DNA of 64,000 nt. Origin: Paenibacillus profundus (GTDB taxonomy: Bacteria; Bacillota; Bacilli; Paenibacillales; Paenibacillaceae). Below, piece by piece: positions 1 to 8,017 of this stretch (the stretch's first letter is position 1; the number at the start of each line of letters is the position of its first letter). The position numbers and the translations under genes were made by a program. Location: the NCBI RefSeq assembly GCF_021369635.1, contig NZ_JAJNBZ010000001.1, positions 1-64,000 on the forward strand. Reading direction: 5' to 3'. The notes under the pieces were generated by a model. The model ran no database searches. It worked only from the letters and a program-made list of their open reading frames with translations, and was not told the origin of the DNA.

Positions 1-1
1 A

Positions 2-33
2 ACTTCGCCAAGTTGGGGTGAAGTCCCTTTTTT
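2..33 (+). terminator. Terminator of an upstream, off-window transcript
   Basis: ACTTCGCC (2-9) pairs with GGTGAAGT (17-24) with one G-U pair, then CCC and six T (28-33). This is a standard intrinsic terminator shape and probably ends a gene left of the window. A second small hairpin, with arms CCTTG and CAAGG, follows at about 47-63. Confidence 0.55.
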
Positions 34-346
34 ATTGCTGAAAGTCCTTGTGTAGCAAGGGCTTAGATTACTGCAAAATGCTCAAGTAAAAGATGGAAAA
101 CTGATTGTATCTGAATGATGCTTGCTTATGTTCGAATGTTGATGAGAAAATCATCCATTCATTCTCCGGTGCGAATGTATAGTGCACATGAATTTCCCGG
201 GGGATTCGCACCAAATTAATGCCAATATGTGTAATTTTAAAGTGTTGGTAGTTAACGTTTTATCATTGGGTGATTGGAAACATTGTTTTTATGAACTCGT
301 CGATCATTTTTATGTAGGAATTTGACTTTATTTATCAAAATTCGCT
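34..346 (+). promoter_or_regulatory. Leader of CRISPR array 1
   Basis: This AT-rich non-coding stretch lies directly 5' of the first intact repeat, while the decayed repeats lie at the other end, so this side is the leader. It contains the 44-bp inverted-repeat element at 169-212 that is also found upstream of array 2. The last six bases before the first repeat, TTCGCT, are identical in both leaders. I see no convincing gene here. Confidence 0.75.
169..212 (+). repeat. Leader element copy 1 (44 bp, inverted repeat)
   Basis: This copy matches 12769-12812 at 41 of 44 positions. The ends form an inverted repeat: GGTGCGAAT at 168-176 and ATTCGCACC at 204-212. The interior holds a GTGCAC palindrome and a CCCGGG. 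It lies 134 bp before the first repeat of array 1. It is not followed by a T-run here, so it is more likely a binding or structural site than a terminator; that is inference. Confidence 0.7.
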
Positions 347-1282
347 GTCGCATCCTACGCGGATGCGTGGATTGAAATGCTGATAATGATCGACTTGATG
401 TGTTCTAAAACAGTCGCATCCTACGCGGATGCGTGGATTGAAATAGCGATCCTCTTTCGGTCGCGTTTCTTCAATTCGTCGCATCCTACGCGGATGCGTG
501 GATTGAAATGATTTTACTGACACGGTAAGACCAATAACGCGTTAGTCGCATCCTACGCGGATGCGTGGATTGAAATAGACCTAAAACGTATGACGCGGCT
601 TTCGACGACGTCGCATCCTACGCGGATGCGTGGATTGAAATCCGGGAGTCAGAGAGCAAGTGTATGCGGCTATCGAGTCGCATCCTACGCGGATGCGTGG
701 ATTGAAATATGTAACAGCTCGTCCACATGAGATAACATTTAAGTCGCATCCTACGCGGATGCGTGGATTGAAATTATTAGTTCCGCTTGGTAAATGCGTT
801 CAGGCCGAGTCGCATCCTACGCGGATGCGTGGATTGAAATTTACCATCGGCTCTGGTGGACATGAGGCTACGGATTGTCGCATCCTACGCGGATGCGTGG
901 ATTGAAATAGGGCTGATAGTATACTTGTCTTATAAAATAAAAGTCGCATCCTACGCGGATGCGTGGATTGAAATTGGTATTCCGGGGCCGATGGCTCGTA
1001 GTTTTCCGTCGCATCCTACGCGGATGCGTGGATTGAAATGACCTGACGCTGCGGACGTGGCACGAGGCAAAGGTCGCATCCTACGCGGATGCGTGGATTG
1101 AAATAGCGATAGCGGACGGATTCGGGTATTTGTTTGGGTCGCATCCTACGCGGATGCGTGGATTGAAATTGCTAGCCCAAAAAGGTGAACAAAATCAAGC
1201 AAAAGTCGCATCCAACTCGCATTCGTGGACCGCTCAAGCGCACATTGAGCGTCGCATCTTGCACGGACGCGTTGAAAACATT
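347..1282 (+). CRISPR. CRISPR array 1, type I-C, 13 intact plus 2 decayed repeats
   Basis: The 32-bp repeat begins GTCGCATCC and ends GGATTGAAAT. Intact copies start at 347, 413, 478, 545, 610, 677, 743, 809, 877, 943, 1008, 1073 and 1138, with spacers of 33-36 bp. Inside the repeat CGCATCC pairs with GGATGCG around a 5-base loop. The 11 bases after the stem, TGGATTGAAAT, would be the crRNA 5' handle left by Cas5c. Two decayed copies, at 1205-1236 and 1251-1282 (about 10 mismatches each), mark the old, leader-distal end; the gap between them is only 14 bp. The repeat type fits subtype I-C, and so do the neighbouring cas genes. Confidence 0.98.
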
Positions 1283-1294
1283 ATGAAACCAAAA

Positions 1295-1349
1295 AAGCAT
1301 CTACCCCCGTGTCAAAAGATGACACGGGGGTGGGATGCTTGTTTTTTTT
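1295..1349 (+). terminator. Strong terminator after CRISPR array 1
   Basis: Nested arms AAGCATC (1295-1301) with GATGCTT, and CCCCCGTGTCA with TGACACGGGGG, form a long GC-rich hairpin followed by eight T (1342-1349). It would end the pre-crRNA and insulate the genes downstream. Confidence 0.9.
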
Positions 1350-1365
1350 GTAGAATATATGTTCT

Positions 1366-1393
1366 CTGACAGGCTATTGTCACTTTCTATAAC
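1366..1393 (+). promoter_or_regulatory. Candidate sigma-A promoter of the ydbS/ydbT-like pair
   Basis: CTGACA (1366-1371), a 16-bp gap, then TATAAC (1388-1393), about 40 bp before the start codon. In B. subtilis ydbST belongs to the sigma-W regulon; I see no clear sigma-W TGAAAC/CGTA pair here. Confidence 0.45.
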
Positions 1394-1433
1394 CATAATA
1401 GAATTTAAAGTCTTGATATGAAGGAAGGTGAGG

Positions 1434-1955
1434 ATGTACGCAACTATGAATACGACAGTTAGCGAGCAGCAACAATTGCATCCAAATGTGGTGCCATATT
1501 GGCGAATTTATCGTCTTTTCTCTGGATTGAAGCGGACTGCACTGGCAAGCATTCCCGTCATCGTTTATTTGATGTGGTTGCCCCAATGGAAGTGGATTAT
1601 ATATGTTTCTGCGGCTTATCTTTTGTTTCATTGGAGCAAGGACTTATTCTATATCATATATGGAGTTCGCTTCAGCTATGCCCGAAGAAGTTACGTTCTA
1701 ACAAAGGATGAAATTGTGATTCGGTGGGGAAGCATATGGTCGGTTAATTCATCGGTTATTCCGCTTAGCCGTGTTCAGCATGTAGATATTGAACAGGACG
1801 TCATCCAGAAAAAGCTGGGCATATCTGAAGTCGTTATCGTAACGGCAGGTGATGCGACTGGCATTGTCGGTTTATTGGAAGATGATGCGAATAAACTGAG
1901 GCGCCAGGTTATTGAACTGGCCAAGATAGGTGAGACTGATGCATACAATTCATAG
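1434..1955 (+). CDS. PH-domain membrane protein, YdbS-like
   Basis: A 173-residue membrane protein with two hydrophobic segments near residues 30-70, followed by a bacterial PH (DUF304/bPH2) domain containing the segment IPLSRVQHVDIEQ. The ATG at 1434 follows AGGAAGGTG; an ATG at 1446 is an alternative. It overlaps the next gene by 17 bp, so the two are translationally coupled, as ydbS and ydbT are in B. subtilis. There the pair helps protect against antimicrobials made by other bacilli; that role here is inference. Position between a CRISPR array and the cas genes is unusual and may be chance. Confidence 0.8.
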   Translation: MYATMNTTVSEQQQLHPNVVPYWRIYRLFSGLKRTALASIPVIVYLMWLPQWKWIIYVSAAYLLFHWSKDLFYIIYGVRFSYARRSYVLTKDEIVIRWGSIWSVNSSVIPLSRVQHVDIEQDVIQKKLGISEVVIVTAGDATGIVGLLEDDANKLRRQVIELAKIGETDAYNS

Positions 1956-3417
1956 GCAACATCCGATCAAGATTGCCGTACATTTGTATCGAACGATCCG
2001 CTACATGATCATCCCCTATACTCTCTTGTTATTCAGGGAGATCAAGGCTGGCACAGGTCAACAGCCTTATTGGGTATATGGGGTGGCTGTCGTTATTGGT
2101 TTATCTATCTTGCTGTGGTCTGTTATTTCTTGGTGGAAAGACACTTATCAGATTGGGGAATCTGAAATCGTCATTCAAAGAGGTGTACTTATCACCACCC
2201 AGCGAACAATTCCGCTGGAGCGAATAACGAATATATCGATAGAACAGACTTGGACCGATCGATTAGTAGGTTCGGCTACTGCCGATTTGCACACTTCAGA
2301 TTCGAACGAAGAGGCTGATGCCAGGTTCATGTTGACTCATCGCAACGCAGACATGCTCCTTGCCAGAATGAATCGACCCACGTCGCGTGTCTCGAATCAA
2401 GCGAAGCCGAATTGGGTACTTCAACCCAAGGATATTTTGATGAGGGCGATTAGTTCCAATTCATTCTGGCTGGGAGTTCCCTTGTGCCTCACTATCGTAA
2501 CGTATGTATGGGATTGGGTTGAACCAAGCACGGAAGAAGAAGTAAGCGTGGTCCGTTTTTTTCAAGATGAAAGATGGAAAGAATTATTGACGACGGAGCT
2601 TATACCCGTTCTGCTTGCGCTTCTTGGCATTATTGCCTTGTGCGTATTCACGTCCTGGTTGTTGTCTTTGGTCATGATGCAAATTCGCTATCACAAATGG
2701 TCCGTTATCCGAGACAGTGCCTATATTCATATCCAGTATGGATGGTATGAGAGGAAATCAACCTCCCTCCATACTGTGAAGATTCAGTCGATCCGGGTCA
2801 AGGAGCAGTTGTTCAGCCGTTATTTTGGTTATGTGTCCATCTGGATGGATTGCGTTGGGTATGCAGGGGAGAAGAAGGTGAAACTGCTGCTGCCCGCGAT
2901 CCACAGGTCAGAGATGCATGCTGCATTGGAGATGCTGTTGCCCGAATTTACAATCGTGAACCCGCAGCGTCATTTACCAGCCGGAAAGGCGATGTATTTT
3001 GTGTGGCTTCCGGTCATTGCTGTAAGCCTTGTCATATTAGTCTCCGCAATTTTGTCCCCGTGGGCATGGTTGACGCTTCCGTTCGCGGCAGCGTTATATT
3101 GGCGGGGGAGCCGAAAATATTCGGGAACGCTATGGGACGTTCATGGCAATCAATCTGTGATCGCGAAGCCGGGTCTTACGCGAACTACAGTCTATGTACA
3201 GCGCCAAGCGATCCAATCGATAACCTGTCGTCAAACCTGGATCCAATGCCTATTTGGCATTCTCCAGATTGAACTCGTAATAGATTCGCCATCGAAAGCG
3301 AAGGAATACGTATTTACCGGCGCATCCCAAGAGGATGTACAGCAGCTATTAAAATGGTATAAAAATACAGACAATTCCAAGTGCCCATACACTATGAACA
3401 AGGAAGAGGTTATTTAG
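1939..3417 (+). CDS. PH-domain membrane protein, YdbT-like
   Basis: A 492-residue partner of the preceding gene. Hydrophobic segments near residues 20-70, 170-240 and 355-390 separate repeated bPH2 domains, recognisable by segments such as RTIPLERITNISIEQ and VKIQSIRVKEQ. The length and three-domain layout match YdbT. The ATG at 1939 follows AGGTGAG closely; a GTG at 1930 is an alternative. It lies inside the end of the upstream gene, so both come from one transcript. No enzymatic residues are visible; the family is thought to act at the membrane, with mechanism unknown. Confidence 0.8.
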   Translation: MHTIHRQHPIKIAVHLYRTIRYMIIPYTLLLFREIKAGTGQQPYWVYGVAVVIGLSILLWSVISWWKDTYQIGESEIVIQRGVLITTQRTIPLERITNISIEQTWTDRLVGSATADLHTSDSNEEADARFMLTHRNADMLLARMNRPTSRVSNQAKPNWVLQPKDILMRAISSNSFWLGVPLCLTIVTYVWDWVEPSTEEEVSVVRFFQDERWKELLTTELIPVLLALLGIIALCVFTSWLLSLVMMQIRYHKWSVIRDSAYIHIQYGWYERKSTSLHTVKIQSIRVKEQLFSRYFGYVSIWMDCVGYAGEKKVKLLLPAIHRSEMHAALEMLLPEFTIVNPQRHLPAGKAMYFVWLPVIAVSLVILVSAILSPWAWLTLPFAAALYWRGSRKYSGTLWDVHGNQSVIAKPGLTRTTVYVQRQAIQSITCRQTWIQCLFGILQIELVIDSPSKAKEYVFTGASQEDVQQLLKWYKNTDNSKCPYTMNKEEVI

Positions 3418-3464
3418 TCCGATTTTTTTGCAGGAGTAGGCAGGTAGACCTATAGATGGTGTCG

Positions 3465-3488
3465 AATATCCAATATTTATAGGATATT
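3465..3488. promoter_or_regulatory. Inverted repeat before the WYL regulator, candidate operator
   Basis: AATATCC (3465-3471) and GGATATT (3482-3488) form a perfect 7-bp dyad with a 10-bp AT-rich centre, 28 bp before the start codon. The position suits autoregulation by the downstream HTH protein. This is inference from symmetry and place only. Confidence 0.4.
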
Positions 3489-3516
3489 ATGAGAGCATCT
3501 GGAGGAGAGTACAACG

Positions 3517-4473
3517 ATGTCGGATAGAATGATTCGGCTCATGAAAATGGTCATAGCCATACAGGCGAACCCTGGCATATCGGCGCAGGAACTGGCCGAC
3601 AAATGTAAAGCTTCGGAGCGAACCATATACCGGGATCTGCGAACACTAGATCTTGTCGTGCCTATAACGAATGATGGATACGGAACAGGATATCGCTTTA
3701 TAGGCAACTTCGCGATGTATCCGCTTAATTTTACAGAAGAAGAGGAGATGGTCTTCTCTGTCCTCCCTTCCATGTTGGATAAAAGCAAGCTTTCGCCTTT
3801 GTTCGACTCGGTTTACGACAAAGTCATGGCGACGCATGTCAAGGAGAAGCAAAAACGCAGGGAAGCAATGGAGAACTTCACGAATCTAATTCATATGGGG
3901 ACGCCTGCTTACAAGGCAGATGATGATAGTCCAAATTACCTACTCCCTGTTATGGAAGCGATTATAGCCGAGAAGACACTCCGTGCAGTTTACCACACCC
4001 AAAGTCGCAATACAGTGACAGAGCGCGAGATCGATCCGTACTGTCTTGTGCCTCGCGAGCAACGCTTCTACTTAATCGGGTATTGTCATCGGAAGCAGGA
4101 CATTTTGATGTTCCGCATGAGCCGGTTTCATAGCGTCGAAATGACGACTAAAAACTTCGACAAAGGCGACTTCGACATCCACCACTATATGAAGCATACC
4201 TGGTCGGTACATCGGGGCGAATCGCTTATTACGTTCAAGGTCAAATTTCAGCCCGATGTGGCGAGATACATCAAGGAAGAGGAAATGTTTGTGCGCCCCA
4301 AAATGACGGACTTGCCCGATGGAAGCTTATTGTTCGAGGCGACAGTCAACCATGAGCAAGGCTTCCTGAATTGGCTCGCTCAGTATGGCCCGTCTGCCGA
4401 AATTCTGGAACCGCTATCGATAAGGAAGCAGTTCATCGAGCGGTTACAGCGTTGGATAGAGGTGTATAACTAA
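3517..4473 (+). CDS. WYL-domain transcriptional regulator
   Basis: A 318-residue DNA-binding regulator. Residues 1-65 form a DeoR-type winged helix-turn-helix (segments ISAQELADKCKASERTIYRDL). The region around residues 145-215 is a WYL domain; its signature reads F-Y-L-I-G (in PREQRFYLIGYC) rather than W-Y-L. A WCX-like C-terminal extension follows. The ATG at 3517 follows GGAGGAG. WYL proteins are often linked to CRISPR-Cas and other defence loci and bind nucleic-acid ligands, usually to repress or activate the locus. Sitting just before cas3 on the same strand, this one is the obvious candidate regulator of the cas genes, but no target is proven. Confidence 0.88.
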   Translation: MSDRMIRLMKMVIAIQANPGISAQELADKCKASERTIYRDLRTLDLVVPITNDGYGTGYRFIGNFAMYPLNFTEEEEMVFSVLPSMLDKSKLSPLFDSVYDKVMATHVKEKQKRREAMENFTNLIHMGTPAYKADDDSPNYLLPVMEAIIAEKTLRAVYHTQSRNTVTEREIDPYCLVPREQRFYLIGYCHRKQDILMFRMSRFHSVEMTTKNFDKGDFDIHHYMKHTWSVHRGESLITFKVKFQPDVARYIKEEEMFVRPKMTDLPDGSLLFEATVNHEQGFLNWLAQYGPSAEILEPLSIRKQFIERLQRWIEVYN

Positions 4474-4510
4474 TGCATCATCTGGAATATATAAGATTCC
4501 TGACATTTAG

Positions 4511-4538
4511 TTGTTACCTGTGCGCGGTACAGTAAATA
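4511..4538 (+). promoter_or_regulatory. Candidate promoter of cas3
   Basis: TTGTTA (4511-4516), 16 bp, TAAATA (4533-4538). A short dyad GGAAT (4484-4488) / ATTCC (4496-4500) lies just upstream and could be a regulator site. The TTG at 4511 is in frame with cas3 but belongs to this element rather than being the start. Confidence 0.35.
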
Positions 4539-4564
4539 CGAGCGGTGTAGAAAGGAGTGCTGAA

Positions 4565-7045
4565 ATGCGATCAATTGCTCATATTCGGGTGAGTGATAAG
4601 AAGGTGCAAACCGTCGAACAGCATTTGCTGGAAGTGAAGATGCTGGCGGAAGAATACGGTAAGAAATTGCATATTCCTCATGTGACCGGGCTGGCCGGCA
4701 TGCTTCATGATATGGGAAAATATACGGAGAAGTTTAGGACATACATATTGGCGGCTGTGAACGGAGCCGAGGATCGGCTGCGCCGGGGGGATGTTGATCA
4801 TTCTACGGCCGGAGGACGGTTGCTTTATGATCGTTTTCATGCGGATGCGAAAGCGCCTTATAAAGCGATTTTGGCTGAGGTTGTAGGCAATGCGATTATT
4901 TCGCATCATTCCTATTTGCATGATTTTCTGGATCCGGATTTGGAATCTCCTTACTTGAGACGGGTTGCTTGCAAAAAGTTGGAGGAGTTTGATCAGAGTG
5001 TCGAAGCTTTTTTTACATATGTCATGAGCGAGCAGGAATTTCAACAATATGTGAAGCAGGCAGCCACTGAAGTAGAGCAATTTCTTTCCAGAGAACCTGC
5101 AAAAAGTATGGAACTGAACCTTATGTTCCTCACTAAATTCGTATTCAGCGCATTAATTGATGCCGATCGAACGAACACGAGATGGTTTGAAATGGGGGAG
5201 CCTGACGAACCGGAACGGAACACAAAGGAATTGTTTTCAAGTTATTATGAAAGGTTGATGGCGCAAATTCATTCTTTTAAGAAAGACAAGGATGCCCATA
5301 CGCCGATTGCACTGTTGCGAAGCGAAATGTCCGAGCTATGCGAACGTTTTGCCGCGAAGCCGTCTTCTATTTATACGTTGTCGATTCCAACTGGGGGCGG
5401 CAAGACGCTGGCCAGCTTGAGATATGCTTTGAAGCATGCGTTAACCTTTGGCAAACAGCGGATTATCTATGTTGTCCCGTTTACGACAATTATTGAGCAG
5501 AATGCAGCCACGGTGCGCACAATATTGCAGGATGATGCGAATATTCTGGAGCATCATTCCAACGTCGTAGAAGTGGAGGTGGAGGAAGACGACGAGGATC
5601 AGGACGGGCTGGCGCTGACTGCGCGGCAAAAGGCGAATCTGGCTAAGGACAATTGGGATGCGCCGATTATTTTAACGACGATGGTGCAATTTCTAAACGT
5701 GTTTTTTGCGCACGGGAGCCGGAACATACGCAGGCTCCATAACTTGTGTGATGCAGTCATTATATTTGACGAAGTGCAGAAGGTCCCTACGCATTGCATC
5801 TCGCTGTTCAACCAGGCGCTGAACTTCTTGACGGAGTACGGAGGCTCCAGTATTGTGCTGTGCACGGCGACGCAACCGGCGCTCCAGTTCGTGGAGCAGA
5901 AGCTGGAATTGGCAGAGGACGCTGAGATGATAAGTAATCTCGATGAGGTAATTGATGCGTTCAAGCGTGTTGATTTGATCGATAAAGCTACCGAGCGGGC
6001 CTGGAGTACGGAAGAATTGGCATGCTTTATCCAAGACACCATTCAGGAAGCAGACAATATTCTGGTCATCTTGAATACGAAGTCGGTCGTTAAGTCGTTG
6101 TATGAGCGGTTGCAGGCGATGCGGGAACAACATCAGTTCGGCGAGGACGAGGAAATCTTTTTGTATCATTTGAGTACGTCGATGTGTGCCGCTCACCGGT
6201 CTGCCATTTTAGAAAAAGTAAGGGCGCATCTTGAAGCAGAGGAAAAAGTGATTTGCGTCAGCACGCAGTTGATTGAAGCCGGAGTAGATGTCAGCTTCGA
6301 GTGCGTTATACGCTCCCTAGCCGGATTGGATTCGATCGCGCAGGCGGCAGGACGGTGCAACCGGCATGGCAAGGATGAGATGCGGAACGTCTACATTATC
6401 GACCACGCAGAAGAGAATCTAAAGCATTTGAAGGAGATTCAAATCGGCAAGGAACTAACGCGCATGATGCTTGTCGATATGAAGCGGGATGCGAAGGCGC
6501 ATGGCGGCCAGTTGCTATCGCAGCAGGCGATGGAATTTTATTTTCAGAAGTTCTATATGAGGCTGGAAGCGGATTTGAATAATTTTGTACCTAAGCTGCG
6601 CAAAAATATGACGGACTTGCTATATGCCGGACGGTATGAAACGGACAGCTATTTCCAGGCCTATCACAAGAAGAAGGAAGAGGAGAAGGCGAAGGACACA
6701 TGGCTGCCGCTAGTTCTCGCCAATAGCTATGGCACCGCCGCGAAATATTTTCATGTTATTGACGATTATACCCGCGCTGTTATTGTTCCCTATGGAGGAG
6801 GCGCAGAAGTGATTGCCGACCTGAACGGAAGCGGCACGATCGATGATTTGACGATTCTGCTGAAGCGGGCACAGCAGTTCACGGTCAACCTGTATGAACA
6901 CGATCTCCGCCAGTTGGATCGCAGTGGCGGATTGGAGAGCTGTCTGGACGGAAAGGTGCTCGTGTTGAAAGAGGGGGCTTACAGCGAGTATTTTGGCGTG
7001 GACCTGAACAGCGACAGCACAATGGGGTTTTTGGGTTGTTTCTAG
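4565..7045 (+). CDS. cas3: Cas3 helicase-nuclease, type I-C
   Basis: The 826-residue effector nuclease of the interference complex: it unwinds and degrades target DNA after Cascade binding. The N-terminal HD nuclease domain has H20 and the H48-D49 pair (LHDMGKY), plus DVDHS and ISHHSYLH. The SF2 helicase core has Walker A PTGGGKT (275-281), DEVQ in place of DEAH (402-405), the CTATQPAL motif and motif VI QAAGRCNRHG. The ATG at 4565 follows AAAGGAG at good spacing. HD and helicase are fused in one chain, as usual for I-C. Acidic linker residues lie between the first helicase motifs. The gene is separated from cas5c by 249 bp containing a hairpin and a promoter-like sequence. Confidence 0.97.
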   Translation: MRSIAHIRVSDKKVQTVEQHLLEVKMLAEEYGKKLHIPHVTGLAGMLHDMGKYTEKFRTYILAAVNGAEDRLRRGDVDHSTAGGRLLYDRFHADAKAPYKAILAEVVGNAIISHHSYLHDFLDPDLESPYLRRVACKKLEEFDQSVEAFFTYVMSEQEFQQYVKQAATEVEQFLSREPAKSMELNLMFLTKFVFSALIDADRTNTRWFEMGEPDEPERNTKELFSSYYERLMAQIHSFKKDKDAHTPIALLRSEMSELCERFAAKPSSIYTLSIPTGGGKTLASLRYALKHALTFGKQRIIYVVPFTTIIEQNAATVRTILQDDANILEHHSNVVEVEVEEDDEDQDGLALTARQKANLAKDNWDAPIILTTMVQFLNVFFAHGSRNIRRLHNLCDAVIIFDEVQKVPTHCISLFNQALNFLTEYGGSSIVLCTATQPALQFVEQKLELAEDAEMISNLDEVIDAFKRVDLIDKATERAWSTEELACFIQDTIQEADNILVILNTKSVVKSLYERLQAMREQHQFGEDEEIFLYHLSTSMCAAHRSAILEKVRAHLEAEEKVICVSTQLIEAGVDVSFECVIRSLAGLDSIAQAAGRCNRHGKDEMRNVYIIDHAEENLKHLKEIQIGKELTRMMLVDMKRDAKAHGGQLLSQQAMEFYFQKFYMRLEADLNNFVPKLRKNMTDLLYAGRYETDSYFQAYHKKKEEEKAKDTWLPLVLANSYGTAAKYFHVIDDYTRAVIVPYGGGAEVIADLNGSGTIDDLTILLKRAQQFTVNLYEHDLRQLDRSGGLESCLDGKVLVLKEGAYSEYFGVDLNSDSTMGFLGCF

Positions 7046-7053
7046 AAGAGTGA

Positions 7054-7076
7054 AGCCTATCTTTTACAGATAGGCT
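7054..7076 (+). terminator. Hairpin just after cas3
   Basis: AGCCTATCT (7054-7062) and AGATAGGCT (7068-7076) make a perfect 9-bp stem with a 5-base loop, eight bases past the cas3 stop. No T-run follows directly (one appears about 15 bases later), so it may attenuate or mark an RNA end rather than terminate fully. Confidence 0.45.
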
Positions 7077-7228
7077 CCTAATAAAATACTATATTTTTCA
7101 ATCCGCGCTATTCCAGCGACAACTTAAGCTATTATAGCACAAATAAGGTATTTGAGAATGCGGACATTTTTTGATTTTCTGTTCAGGTATGAAACAAAAA
7201 GTTCATATAATATTTTATTAGATTATCA

Positions 7229-7257
7229 TTGACCCTGTTTAGAAGAGAGTATAGTAT
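7229..7257 (+). promoter_or_regulatory. Candidate promoter for the cas5c-cas2 genes
   Basis: TTGACC (7229-7234), 17 bp, TAGTAT (7252-7257), within the cas3-cas5c gap and 38 bp before the cas5c start. A T/A-rich tract precedes it. It would let Cascade and adaptation genes be expressed separately from cas3. Confidence 0.45.
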
Positions 7258-7294
7258 AAAAGGTGTCAGAAAATTATGGAAAGGGGGCGGCGCG

Positions 7295-8017
7295 TTGATA
7301 CGCAACAGCATTGAGTTCGAAGTGTTTGGGAATTACGCGTTGTTTACAGATCCGTTAACGAGACTGGGCGGGGAGAAGATGTCATATCCAGTCCCAACCT
7401 TTCAGGCGGTAAAAGGAATAGTGGAATCCATTTACTGGAAACCAACGATATTATTTGTTGTGGATGCCGTTCGCGTAATGAACCCGATCCGGATGGAGTC
7501 GAAGGGAGTTCGGCCGCTTGATTATGGAGGAGGCAATACGCTTGCATACTACTCCTATCTGAAAGATGTTCGATACCAATGCCGGGCTCATTTCGTGTTC
7601 AACCCGAACCGGCCGGACTTGGAGTATGATCGCAACGAAAATAAGCACCACAATATTTTGAAGCGCGCGTTGCGGGCGGGAGGGCGCCGGGACATTTTCC
7701 TGGGAGCAAGAGAATGCCAAGGTTACGTAGAACCATGCGAGTTTAACACAGGAGAGGGCTTCTATGACAATTATGGAGATTTCCACTTTGGCACGATAGT
7801 ACACGGGATCAATTATCCCGATGAGACAGGAAGGCAGCAGATGGAGACACGGCTATGGAATCCGGTTATGAAAAATGGTGTCATTGAATTTATTAAACCG
7901 GAACAATGTACGCTTGTTCGTCCCGTGGCTGAGATGGAACCGAAGACGTTCGCGGCCGGGGAGATCGAGGCGGTTGAGGAACTGGAGGTTCGGCTGGAAG
8001 CGGAGGGAAGCCGATGA
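7295..8017 (+). CDS. cas5c: Cas5c, crRNA-processing endoribonuclease
   Basis: A 240-residue Cas5d/Cas5c protein. In subtype I-C this protein replaces Cas6: it cuts pre-crRNA at the 3' base of the repeat stem and then stays on the 5' handle in Cascade. The N-terminus [19 protein letters not shown] and the following [18 protein letters not shown] are family signatures. The proposed start is the TTG at 7295, seven bases after AAAGGGGGCGG; the open frame extends upstream to 7229, but those residues do not look like Cas5 and overlap the promoter-like sequence. It overlaps cas8c by 4 bp (ATGA). No cas6 is present, consistent with this role. Confidence 0.94.
   Translation: MIRNSIEFEVFGNYALFTDPLTRLGGEKMSYPVPTFQAVKGIVESIYWKPTILFVVDAVRVMNPIRMESKGVRPLDYGGGNTLAYYSYLKDVRYQCRAHFVFNPNRPDLEYDRNENKHHNILKRALRAGGRRDIFLGARECQGYVEPCEFNTGEGFYDNYGDFHFGTIVHGINYPDETGRQQMETRLWNPVMKNGVIEFIKPEQCTLVRPVAEMEPKTFAAGEIEAVEELEVRLEAEGSR

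Noticed and set aside
1205-1282. CreA-type antitoxin RNA at the end of array 1
   Set aside because: The degenerate repeats fit, but no toxin-like small ORF with minor codons or a target match was found nearby, so I keep it only as a possibility.
335-1369. Open reading frames spanning array 1, such as 660-905 and 856-1041
   Set aside because: They consist of translated repeats (SHPTRMRGLK-type units) and spacers, without ribosome binding sites. They are by-products of the array.
4511-4564. Longer cas3 starting at the TTG at 4511
   Set aside because: The 18 extra residues are not Cas3-like, there is no ribosome binding site before 4511, and the TTG overlaps a -35-like box; the ATG at 4565 has AAAGGAG.
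7229-7294. Longer cas5c starting at 7229
   Set aside because: It would place the start in the promoter-like TTGACC, and the extra 22 residues do not fit the family.
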